A stretch of DNA of 6,559 nt, from assembly GCA_964636625.1 (NCBI GenBank), contig CAZWUL010000060.1:1-6559 (forward strand). Reading direction: 5' to 3'. The notes beneath the pieces were generated by a model. That model had not been told where the DNA came from. It ran no database searches and saw only the letters and a program-made list of their open reading frames with translations. Positions 1 through 3,961 of this stretch are shown here, in pieces (the first letter of the stretch is position 1; every line of letters starts with the position of its first letter). The position numbers and the translations under genes are program-made. This DNA comes from CAZWUL01 sp964636625. Its GTDB lineage: Bacteria > Atribacterota > Phoenicimicrobiia > Phoenicimicrobiales > Stramentimicrobiaceae.

Positions 1-64
1 ATACGTTTTTGTCATTGCGAGCCTGGCTTTAACTAATGTTAAGAGGCAGGCGTGGCAATCTCAT
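1..64 (+). repeat. GTCATTGC...GGCAATCTCAT dispersed palindromic repeat, copy 1
   Basis: The segment reads ATACG then TTTTTGTCATTGCGAG and ends GTGGCAATCTCAT. It can fold from 14 to 59: ATTGC pairs with GCAAT, GCCTG with CAGGC and TTAAC with GTTAA around a TAAT loop. Repeats of the form GTCATTGCGAG...GCAATCTCAT are dispersed in many unrelated bacterial genomes. A shorter copy lies at 3733-3769 in the opposite orientation and shares both ends, including the ATACG-like edge. No coding role is apparent. The copy may extend beyond the left edge of the window. Confidence 0.65.
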
Positions 65-143
65 CCATTTATTCCCACAGTATTTAGTATATATAAAAAA
101 GATTTTATAGAATATTGTAAACTTTCACTTAAACCTACAGCAT

Positions 144-185
144 TTACTACATACTATATACTCACGACTCAATACTAATCATACT
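144..185. repeat. degenerate heptamer tandem array
   Basis: Six consecutive 7-nt units keep one phase: TTACTAC, ATACTAT, ATACTCA, CGACTCA, ATACTAA, TCATACT. On the other strand the core reads AGTAT/GAGTA, like the array at 3610-3644. Two further units (AGTATTT, AGTATAT) stand at 79-92. The rest of 65-143 is AT-rich with nothing I can name. Confidence 0.6.
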
Positions 186-220
186 TCCCGCTCCCCTCGG
201 AGGGAGAGGGTCAGGGTGAG
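185..220 (+). repeat. G-rich CTCCCC...GGGAGAGGGTCAGGGTGAG repeat, copy 1
   Basis: Positions 192-220 match 2832-2860 at 28 of 29 bases, the only change being C/T inside the CTCCCCTYGGAG core. CTCCC and GGGAG arms make it partly self-complementary. It ends only 7 nt before palindrome A and contains the octamer GGGTCAGG (208-215), which is repeated in that palindrome at 230-237. Sequences of this type are dispersed intergenically in many bacteria. No function is established from the sequence. Confidence 0.7.
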
Positions 221-227
221 CAATGTT

Positions 228-307
228 CGGGGTCAGGCTTCACAAATTCACAAAATTCTTAAGCCTGATTAGCTTATTATTTTGTGAATTTGTGAAGCCT
301 GACCCCG
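228..307. repeat. palindromic element A (29-bp perfect arms), 3' of the GNAT gene
   Basis: The left arm, 228-256, begins CGGGGTCAGGCTTCACA. The right arm, 279-307, is its exact reverse complement, and a 22-nt loop separates them. The element ends 5 nt from the stop codon of the acetyltransferase gene, so it would form a very stable hairpin at the 3' end of that mRNA. No T-tract follows on the minus strand, so it is not a canonical Rho-independent terminator; a REP-like or non-autonomous mobile palindrome fits better. Related elements are at 1011-1074, 2202-2283 and 3962-4042. Confidence 0.9.
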
Positions 308-327
308 TTTCCTTAGGTTTCCTTAGG
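308..327. repeat. tandem 10-mer duplication across the GNAT stop codon
   Basis: TTTCCTTAGG occurs twice head to tail (308-317 and 318-327), followed by TTTC. On the coding strand the unit is CCTAAGGAAA. The duplication shifts the frame so that the second copy supplies the TAA stop. With a single copy the acetyltransferase frame would run on into palindrome A and stop at a TGA in its distal arm, adding about 22 residues. Confidence 0.75.
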
Positions 328-981
328 TTTCGACAAATGCTTCCCCATAATATAATGGGGAAAATTCTCCCCGGTTAGGTGCCTTAAAAAAGTATAGTCC
401 CCTTCAAATAACACCTTAAAATCCATTTTTATGAAAAATCTTTTAGCATTATCAGATAATACACCAAAATGTATACCATATATTCCGTTTTCCTGCAAAT
501 ATTGTAAAAAATGATTGACCAGTAAAGAGCCGATATTTTGCCCACGAAATTGTGATTTGATATTAATATGCAAAGTTGCCGGATAATCATAGGAAAAGTC
601 TGGCACCTTGAATTCTTTTTTAAAGAAACTCGAGACCATACTTTTCATAAACATGATATTTTGCCTTTGGAATAACTGCCCGCTTAATATGGTCTGCTTT
701 CCCAATGAGGGCAATACTTTTTTTCTAATAACCCTGCGCATACGTCGAACATTCTTTGCACCCAGAACATAGCCAATTACTATACTATTACTTTCTGCTA
801 CAAAGCAGGAGTCCGGTTCATAATCTACGAAATAGGAAGTCAGCAAACCGGCAATAATATCATCACTAAAAATGATATTTCGATATTTTCTTAAAATGCT
901 GCTCTCCACGCTGATTTCTCTTATTGCTCTTCTATCTTCTATGTTGTATTGACGGATTTTTATATCATTTAATTCTGTCAT
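313..981 (-). CDS. GNAT-family N-acetyltransferase
   Basis: The predicted 222-aa soluble protein has a GNAT-like order. An N-terminal strand is followed by an Arg-rich helix region and SNSIVIGYVLG (about 64-74), the usual central strand. Residues 133-142 (YPATLHINIK) form the strand leading to the acetyl-CoA pyrophosphate loop QFRGQNIGSLL (144-154), matching Q/R-x-x-G-x-G/A. HFGVLSDNAKRFFIKMDFK (171-189) fits the C-terminal segment where an Asn and an aromatic contact the cofactor. Family knowledge therefore supports acetyl-CoA-dependent N-acetylation; the substrate cannot be read. An Arg/Lys-rich insertion at 78-88 may bind an anionic ligand. The ATG start has no good Shine-Dalgarno site and no obvious promoter. 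It lies 29 nt after palindrome B and 113 nt after the PIG-L stop, so co-transcription with that deacetylase gene is likely. The C-terminus is set by a 10-nt duplication. Confidence 0.85.
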   Translation of the reverse strand: MTELNDIKIRQYNIEDRRAIREISVESSILRKYRNIIFSDDIIAGLLTSYFVDYEPDSCFVAESNSIVIGYVLGAKNVRRMRRVIRKKVLPSLGKQTILSGQLFQRQNIMFMKSMVSSFFKKEFKVPDFSYDYPATLHINIKSQFRGQNIGSLLVNHFLQYLQENGIYGIHFGVLSDNAKRFFIKMDFKVLFEGDYTFLRHLTGENFPHYIMGKHLSKPKET

Positions 982-1010
982 ATTTTCTGTTCTTAGTTTG
1001 GGGGCATGGT

Positions 1011-1074
1011 AGGGGTCAGGTCTTCACATTTGACATTTTATTAAGATAATGTCAAATGTGAAGACCTGACCCCT
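1011..1074. repeat. palindromic element B (27-bp perfect arms, second subfamily)
   Basis: The left arm, 1011-1037, starts AGGGGTCAGGTCTTCACA. The right arm, 1048-1074, is its exact reverse complement around a 10-nt loop. The basal part matches elements A, C and D (GGGGTCAGG, then CTTCACA with one extra T), while the apical part (TTTGACATT) differs. It lies 20 nt beyond the PIG-L stop and between PIG-L and GNAT, where it would form an intercistronic hairpin. CTCCCCTCTCC at 1078-1088, just to its right, resembles a fragment of the G-rich repeat. Confidence 0.9.
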
Positions 1075-1094
1075 TTACTCCCCTCTCCTTTAGA

Positions 1095-2009
1095 TCAATT
1101 TTCATATTGATACACTGCAAAGATTTCATTCTCTCGAATAGATGCTTCCAATAAATTTTTCAGCAAAGGATTTCTTAACTGGGTAATATAAGCCCTTAAT
1201 GCCCTCTCTTTTTGTTGCTTGATTTCTTCTGAAAGCATAAACCTTTCCCATCCACCTTCCAAAGTAACCAAATCTAAAGGTGGTAACATAAATAGGTCAG
1301 GAGCATACCTTTTGGGATGAGGATAATCCCTGTGGTGCACAAGATATTTATAAGCTGTAATATCTTGAATTATTTTTTCCAGGCTATCCATTTCTGCTAC
1401 AACCTCTTCCCGCATCAAATCCTCCAATTCTTCCAATTTTTCAAATGTCTGATATTTTTTCAACATCTCTTCCAATATATTTTCAATAATTATACCAGTC
1501 GTCGAATGATCAATATGATTATCTTCGGGGTGTGAGTATAGTAATATATCCGGCTTGTATTCCTGGATTATTTCTTTAAATACTTGCTGTAACTCCAGCT
1601 GATTCTGCTGTGCAAGGCGACTATCAGGATAATCAAGGTATATCAGGTTATCACACGGTACACCCAACAGGCAGGTGGCACTTTCAAACTCCAGATATCT
1701 CATATCCCTGAGATTACGGCGGTTGCCATCTGTAACCAGTATAATATATACTTCAGCCCCTCTCCTTACAGATTCAATAATATACCCCCCACAGGCAATG
1801 GTCTCATCATCAGGGTGCGGGGAAAATACCAATAGTGTTTGCCCTTGTTCTGGCAGCTTCACATCATCTAAAAAATAAATGGTCAGCTGGGGCATTACAG
1901 GATTAGCTCTAAAATAACTATAGAACACTATCACGATTACGAGTAGTGTCAATAAAATTAATACCTGTATTTTTCTGCTATTTTTTATTTTTCTTATTAT
2001 ATTTCCCAT
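1095..2009 (-). CDS. membrane-anchored PIG-L/LmbE-family zinc deacetylase
   Basis: The 304-aa protein begins with a basic N-terminus and one hydrophobic helix (about 13-32) with no signal-peptidase site. By the positive-inside rule the catalytic domain lies outside the cytoplasmic membrane. The PIG-L core follows: LVFSPHPDDE (60-69) supplies His65 and Asp68 as expected zinc ligands and Asp67 as general base. LVTDGNRRN (91-99) is the second family motif, and SHPEDNHIDH (159-168) carries the HxDH whose last His is the usual third ligand. Members of the family remove N-acetyl groups from N-acetylglucosamine-type sugars, as in GPI, mycothiol and bacillithiol synthesis; here the substrate is unknown. 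Residues about 177-217 form a Glu/Lys-rich, probably coiled-coil insertion. The ATG follows GGAAGG only 2 nt away. The gene is probably co-transcribed with the downstream GNAT gene, giving a deacetylase/acyltransferase pair. Confidence 0.9.
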   Translation of the reverse strand: MGNIIRKIKNSRKIQVLILLTLLVIVIVFYSYFRANPVMPQLTIYFLDDVKLPEQGQTLLVFSPHPDDETIACGGYIIESVRRGAEVYIILVTDGNRRNLRDMRYLEFESATCLLGVPCDNLIYLDYPDSRLAQQNQLELQQVFKEIIQEYKPDILLYSHPEDNHIDHSTTGIIIENILEEMLKKYQTFEKLEELEDLMREEVVAEMDSLEKIIQDITAYKYLVHHRDYPHPKRYAPDLFMLPPLDLVTLEGGWERFMLSEEIKQQKERALRAYITQLRNPLLKNLLEASIRENEIFAVYQYEN

Positions 2010-2021
2010 TTCCTTCCAATC

Positions 2022-2044
2022 TATTTTGTATTGCGTACAAAATA
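2022..2044. promoter_or_regulatory. perfect 9-bp inverted repeat just upstream of the PIG-L ribosome-binding site
   Basis: TATTTTGTA (2022-2030) and TACAAAATA (2036-2044) are exact reverse complements around a 5-nt spacer, TTGCG. The repeat ends 12 nt upstream of the PIG-L start codon. This suits a leader hairpin or a dimeric repressor site. I could not assign convincing -35/-10 elements for PIG-L nearby, and AT-rich sequence makes chance repeats more likely. Confidence 0.4.
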
Positions 2045-2147
2045 AGGTTTATAATTCTTATTTTTTGTTTACAGTTTAATATAAAATGCAAGAAAAACCA
2101 AATTATAAATTTAATATAATACTGGAAAATATAAGAATAAATCTCGA

Positions 2148-2201
2148 CTCAAGGGGGAGTATAAAATAGAAAAGTTCATCCTTTTCTCAAAAATGTTTCT
2201 T
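2148..2201. repeat. 54-nt flank of palindrome C, shared with palindrome D
   Basis: This flank aligns without gaps to 3908-3961, with 41 of 54 positions identical. The conserved ends are CTCAAGGGGGAG and ATCCTTNTCTCAAAAATG, with TTCTT against the palindrome. The AT-rich middle has diverged. The shared block suggests the duplicated unit is flank plus palindrome, not the palindrome alone. CTCAAGGGGGAG is the core of the G-rich repeat seen complete at 3889-3920. Between 2045 and 2147 I see only AT-rich sequence. Confidence 0.7.
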
Positions 2202-2283
2202 CGGGGTCAGGCTTCACAAGTTCACAAAATATTCTATATTGTCTAGAATTTATGATTTTGTGAAATTGTGAAGCCTGACCCCG
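2202..2283. repeat. palindromic element C (29-bp arms, one mismatch), 3' of the pilin-like gene
   Basis: The left arm, 2202-2230, begins CGGGGTCAGGCTTCACA and pairs with 2255-2283 at 28 of 29 positions. The 24-nt loop contains a further small inverted repeat, ATTCTA (2231-2236) with TAGAAT (2244-2249). The element ends 18 nt beyond the stop codon of the pilin-like gene. On the minus strand a short T run (ATTTTT) follows about 10 nt past the stem, too far for a standard terminator. Confidence 0.9.
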
Positions 2284-2301
2284 TTTATTAATTTTATTCG
2301 G

Positions 2302-2700
2302 TTATTGCGTTCTCTGAATAATAATATTGAGGCGCAAGGAGGAGCCATCTCTGCCCAAGCCATCCAGGCGGAAGGTATTGATGCCATCAAAGGTTACCAC
2401 TACCTCACCCGGCCTATCCCAACCATTCTTTTCCTGTCTATGCCTGGTGATTGGATTTAAAATATTGACCCTGTTTATCAGATTATCAATATCATTCCAG
2501 ATATGTACCGGATGTTTGCTGATTAGTTCAGTCCTTATTTCACTTTCAATCTTTTCTACATTTGAAGTTATCAGGCGTTTAGTGTTTTGTTCAATAACAT
2601 AGTCGTAGGCTTTCGGACCATATATAACCGCACTGCCTACAATAATTACCAGTATGAGTATAGATAGTATGGTAATACCTTTATTATTGACTGATTTCAT
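2302..2700 (-). CDS. small pilin-like membrane protein, function unknown
   Basis: The 132-aa protein has a short basic leader and NKG followed by a long hydrophobic helix (ITILSILILVIIVGSAVIYG, 9-28), the layout of type IV pilins and pseudopilins. Cleavage after Gly8 would put Ser13 where the usual Glu5 stands, so it is not a typical major pilin. Its C-terminal half parallels the pilin at 6120-6551: NP (82-83), then a G-x-V-V-V strand (98-102), then TFRLDGLGRDG (109-119), against NP, GVVI and YFTIDAYDGNE. I infer a divergent minor pilin or pseudopilin, or a protein simply anchored by this helix. The ATG follows GAGGT with 7 nt spacing and has a good candidate promoter upstream (2727-2755). 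Palindrome C lies just after its stop. Confidence 0.75.
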   Translation of the reverse strand: MKSVNNKGITILSILILVIIVGSAVIYGPKAYDYVIEQNTKRLITSNVEKIESEIRTELISKHPVHIWNDIDNLINRVNILNPITRHRQEKNGWDRPGEVVVTFDGINTFRLDGLGRDGSSLRLNIIIQRTQ

Positions 2701-2726
2701 TTTTTAGACCTCGTGTTATTTTTTAA

Positions 2727-2755
2727 ATAATAGCATTTTAAAAATAAAATGACAA
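2727..2755 (-). promoter_or_regulatory. predicted sigma-70-type promoter of the pilin-like gene
   Basis: On the minus strand TTGTCA (2750-2755) is followed by a 17-nt spacer and TATTAT (2727-2732), with TGC directly before it as an extended -10. Transcription would start near 2720, about 20 nt before the ATG, leaving the GAGGT ribosome-binding site (2708-2712) in the leader. The same extended -10 form (TGNTATTAT) occurs before the antitoxin gene. Confidence 0.5.
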
Positions 2756-2766
2756 CAATTTAGCCG

Positions 2767-2791
2767 TTAGTAGTTAGTATTTAGTAGTTAG
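2767..2791. repeat. heptamer tandem repeat TTAGTAG
   Basis: The units TTAGTAG, TTAGTAT, TTAGTAG and TTAG follow with exact 7-nt phase. The 11-mer TTAGTAGTTAG occurs twice, 14 nt apart. It lies upstream of the pilin-like gene promoter, outside any gene. Confidence 0.7.
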
Positions 2792-2823
2792 AAAATACAA
2801 TTTATAGTTTTAAGTTCTCGAAG

Positions 2824-2866
2824 TTCCCCTCTCCCCTTGGAGGGAGAGGGTCAGGGTGAGGGGGGA
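2824..2866 (+). repeat. G-rich CTCCCC...GGGAGAGGGTCAGGGTGAG repeat, copy 2
   Basis: This is the most complete copy. TTCCCCTCTCCCC is followed by TTGG, then GGGAGAGGGTCAGGGTGAG and a run of G. It shares 28 of 29 bases with 192-220. It lies between the toxin gene and the pilin-like promoter, about 110 nt beyond the toxin stop. Confidence 0.7.
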
Positions 2867-2879
2867 GGAGATTTGGAGC

Positions 2880-2921
2880 TAGTTTTTAGTTTTTGGTTTA
2901 AAATTGTGTAACGTATAACGT
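2880..2921. repeat. degenerate heptamer array (weak)
   Basis: The phase-preserving 7-nt units are TAGTTTT, TAGTTTT, TGGTTTA, AAATTGT, GTAACGT, ATAACGT. The first pair and last pair are near-identical, and the middle units are only weakly related. I include it because the period equals that of the stronger arrays at 144, 2767, 3610 and 3765. Confidence 0.4.
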
Positions 2922-2944
2922 GAAAAGAATAGAAATAAAGAGTG

Positions 2945-2954
2945 TTTCGGGGTC
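2945..2954. repeat. possible remnant of the palindromic element, 3' of the toxin gene
   Basis: TTTCGGGGTC matches the left edge of palindromes A and C (TTCGGGGTC) but has no opposite arm. It lies 23 nt beyond the toxin stop, where the other palindromes also sit relative to their genes. A ten-base match is weak evidence of a decayed copy. Downstream of the toxin, the minus strand carries T-rich runs without a stem. Confidence 0.25.
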
Positions 2955-2977
2955 TAAAAACAAAAAAACAATATAAA

Positions 2978-3322
2978 TTATAAAGAAAAATGTTCAGCAA
3001 TAATATTATTTATTCTCATAATAGTTTGCTTATTATCAACAGAACCTATTTTTCTTAAAAGTCTTTTTTTATCCACACTTCTAAGTTGGATAATCATAAT
3101 TTTAGAATCATTATCCAGGCTTGCCGTTCCTTCTGGAATAAATACTTCAAAAGGATATATATTTTTTGTATTTGAAGATATTGGCCCAACAGTAACTAAA
3201 GGTGAATATTGATTATGAATATCATTTGAAAGAATTATCGCAGGTCTTTTCTTTTTTACTTCATGACCTATGGTTGGATCAAAATTTATTAAATATATTT
3301 CACCTTTTTTAGGATATGCCAT
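2978..3322 (-). CDS. MazF/PemK-family toxin (mRNA endoribonuclease)
   Basis: The 114-aa protein matches the MazF/PemK fold at about the family's usual length. KKGEIYLINFDPTIGHE (5-21) is the first strand and loop. KKKRPAIILSND (23-34) carries the family Arg-Pro, with Arg26 in the catalytic arginine position. VTVGPISSN (43-51) is the second active-site strand, with Ser where Bacillus MazF has the catalytic Thr. SKIMIIQLRSVDKKRLLRKIG (73-93) is the conserved C-terminal element. Such toxins cleave RNA at short specific motifs and arrest growth until bound by their antitoxin. I chose the ATG at 3322 over the GTG one codon upstream because GGGG lies at suitable distance. The start overlaps the antitoxin end by 14 nt, so the two are translationally coupled. 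Cleavage motif unknown. Confidence 0.92.
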   Translation of the reverse strand: MAYPKKGEIYLINFDPTIGHEVKKKRPAIILSNDIHNQYSPLVTVGPISSNTKNIYPFEVFIPEGTASLDNDSKIMIIQLRSVDKKRLLRKIGSVDNKQTIMRINNIIAEHFSL

Positions 3323-3536
3323 CACTGGTTACCCCATCATAATCTTCATTCTCTTCAGAAATTTCCTTATATGCTGATTGATAAGCTCTGATAAGATTTT
3401 TCTTTTGAATTTCTTTTAGATTTTTCTCTATAGATTTAGTAATAAATTTACTCCTATGTCTATCAGGAATATTTTCCCTTAGAGAATCAGCTATATCTTC
3501 AGGTAAAGAGATTGTCAATTTTACTTTTTTAGACAT
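3309..3536 (-). CDS. ribbon-helix-helix antitoxin (MazE-like), partner of the MazF toxin
   Basis: The 75-aa protein opens with VKLTISLPEDIADSL (5-19), a typical ribbon-helix-helix strand and first helix. RHRSKFITKSIEKNLKEI (26-43) follows as the second helix. The C-terminal part, including AYQSAYKEISEENEDYDG (51-68), is acidic and probably unfolded until it wraps the toxin. As in other RHH antitoxins it should dimerise, bind its own promoter and neutralise the endoribonuclease. It precedes the toxin and overlaps it by 14 nt, the usual order. The ATG has a modest GGTGAT ribosome-binding site. A strong candidate promoter with paired 9-nt direct repeats lies immediately upstream. Confidence 0.88.
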   Translation of the reverse strand: MSKKVKLTISLPEDIADSLRENIPDRHRSKFITKSIEKNLKEIQKKNLIRAYQSAYKEISEENEDYDGVTSDGIS

Positions 3537-3560
3537 AATAAATCACCATCCATTTATTAC

Positions 3561-3601
3561 TACTATTTTCTACATAATAACATACCTTACTATTTTGTCA
3601 A
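3561..3601 (-). promoter_or_regulatory. predicted promoter and operator of the toxin-antitoxin operon
   Basis: On the minus strand a consensus TTGACA (3596-3601) stands 16 nt from TATTAT (3574-3579), with TGT before it as an extended -10. The 9-mer AAAATAGTA occurs at 3588-3596, overlapping the -35, and again at 3561-3569, just past the -10, 27 nt apart. Flanking direct repeats suit autorepression by ribbon-helix-helix dimers, though that is inference. The leader would be about 30 nt. Confidence 0.55.
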
Positions 3602-3609
3602 TAATAAAT

Positions 3610-3644
3610 TAGTTTATAGTATCGAGTAGGTAGTATCGAGTTAA
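3610..3644. repeat. heptamer tandem array TAGTATC/GAGTAGG
   Basis: Five units keep phase: TAGTTTA, TAGTATC, GAGTAGG, TAGTATC, GAGTTAA. The 11-mer TAGTATCGAGT occurs twice, 14 nt apart. GTTAAATGCA at 3640-3649 recurs at 3675-3684, exactly 35 nt (five heptads) away. The rest of 3645-3732 is AT-rich with no gene. Confidence 0.65.
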
Positions 3645-3732
3645 ATGCAATCAAGAAATATTTTTTAGTTTTTTGTTAAATGCATCAATATAATTCAAGA
3701 TAAAAATAGAATAAGACTGCAAGCATATTAGT

Positions 3733-3769
3733 ATGAGATTGCTTCGTCACTGCAATGACAAATTCGTAT
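3733..3769 (-). repeat. GTCATTGC...GCAATCTCAT repeat, copy 2 (short form)
   Basis: The minus strand reads ATACGAATTTGTCATTGC and ends GAAGCAATCTCAT. It has the same edges as 1-64 but a short centre, with ATTGC and GCAAT able to pair. It abuts the long heptamer array at 3765. Confidence 0.65.
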
Positions 3770-3834
3770 AACGTCGTGTGTATTGCGTATTGCGTAATGA
3801 ATACAGTAATCAGTAACAAGTAATGAGTAATCAG
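3765..3834. repeat. long degenerate heptamer array (ten units)
   Basis: Ten consecutive 7-nt units keep one phase: CGTATAA, CGTCGTG, TGTATTG, CGTATTG, CGTAATG, AATACAG, TAATCAG, TAACAAG, TAATGAG, TAATCAG. The units drift from CGTATTG to TAATCAG along the array, as expected if it grew by slippage and then mutated. Degenerate heptamer repeats of this general kind (STRR) are known from heterocystous cyanobacteria. Nothing here indicates coding. Confidence 0.75.
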
Positions 3835-3888
3835 CAATATAAATCAATTACCTGATTTATTAATTAAATTTCTTGGGGGTAATTTCAT

Positions 3889-3920
3889 CCTCACCTTCAT
3901 CATCCCCCTCAAGGGGGAGG
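3889..3920 (-). repeat. G-rich repeat, copy 3, inverted and diverged
   Basis: The minus strand reads CCTCCCCCTTGAGGGGGATG and then ends AAGGTGAGG. This follows the plan of the copies at 185-220 and 2824-2866, but GAGAGGGTCAGG is changed to GGGATGATGAAGG. CCCCCTCAAGGGGG gives a short near-palindrome. It overlaps the start of the flank shared by palindromes C and D. Confidence 0.5.
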
Positions 3921-3961
3921 AAATTAAAAATGATGTAATCCTTCTCTCAAAAATGGTTCTT
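3908..3961. repeat. 54-nt flank of palindrome D, shared with palindrome C
   Basis: This block aligns to 2148-2201 without gaps at 41 of 54 positions. The most conserved stretch is TCTCAAAAATG followed by a variable base and TTCTT against the palindrome. With the palindrome it gives a repeated unit of about 135 bp. Confidence 0.7.

Noticed and set aside
228..307. Palindrome A (and B to D) as ordinary Rho-independent terminators
   Set aside because: The stems are far longer than usual, are not GC-rich at the apex, are not followed by a T-tract, and recur with nearly the same sequence. A repeat family fits better, although they may still shape transcript ends.
1317..1878. Plus-strand open frames at 1317-1535 and 1675-1878
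   Set aside because: Both lie inside the PIG-L gene on the opposite strand, have low-complexity translations and no ribosome-binding site. The PIG-L frame carries intact catalytic motifs.
2327..2602. Plus-strand open frame of 91 codons
   Set aside because: It is the complement of the pilin-like gene, which has a promoter and GAGGT site on the minus strand. The plus-strand translation resembles no family I know.
144..3834. CRISPR array
   Set aside because: The repeats are either 7-nt tandem units without spacers or single dispersed palindromes. No regularly spaced 24-40-nt direct repeats with unique spacers are present.
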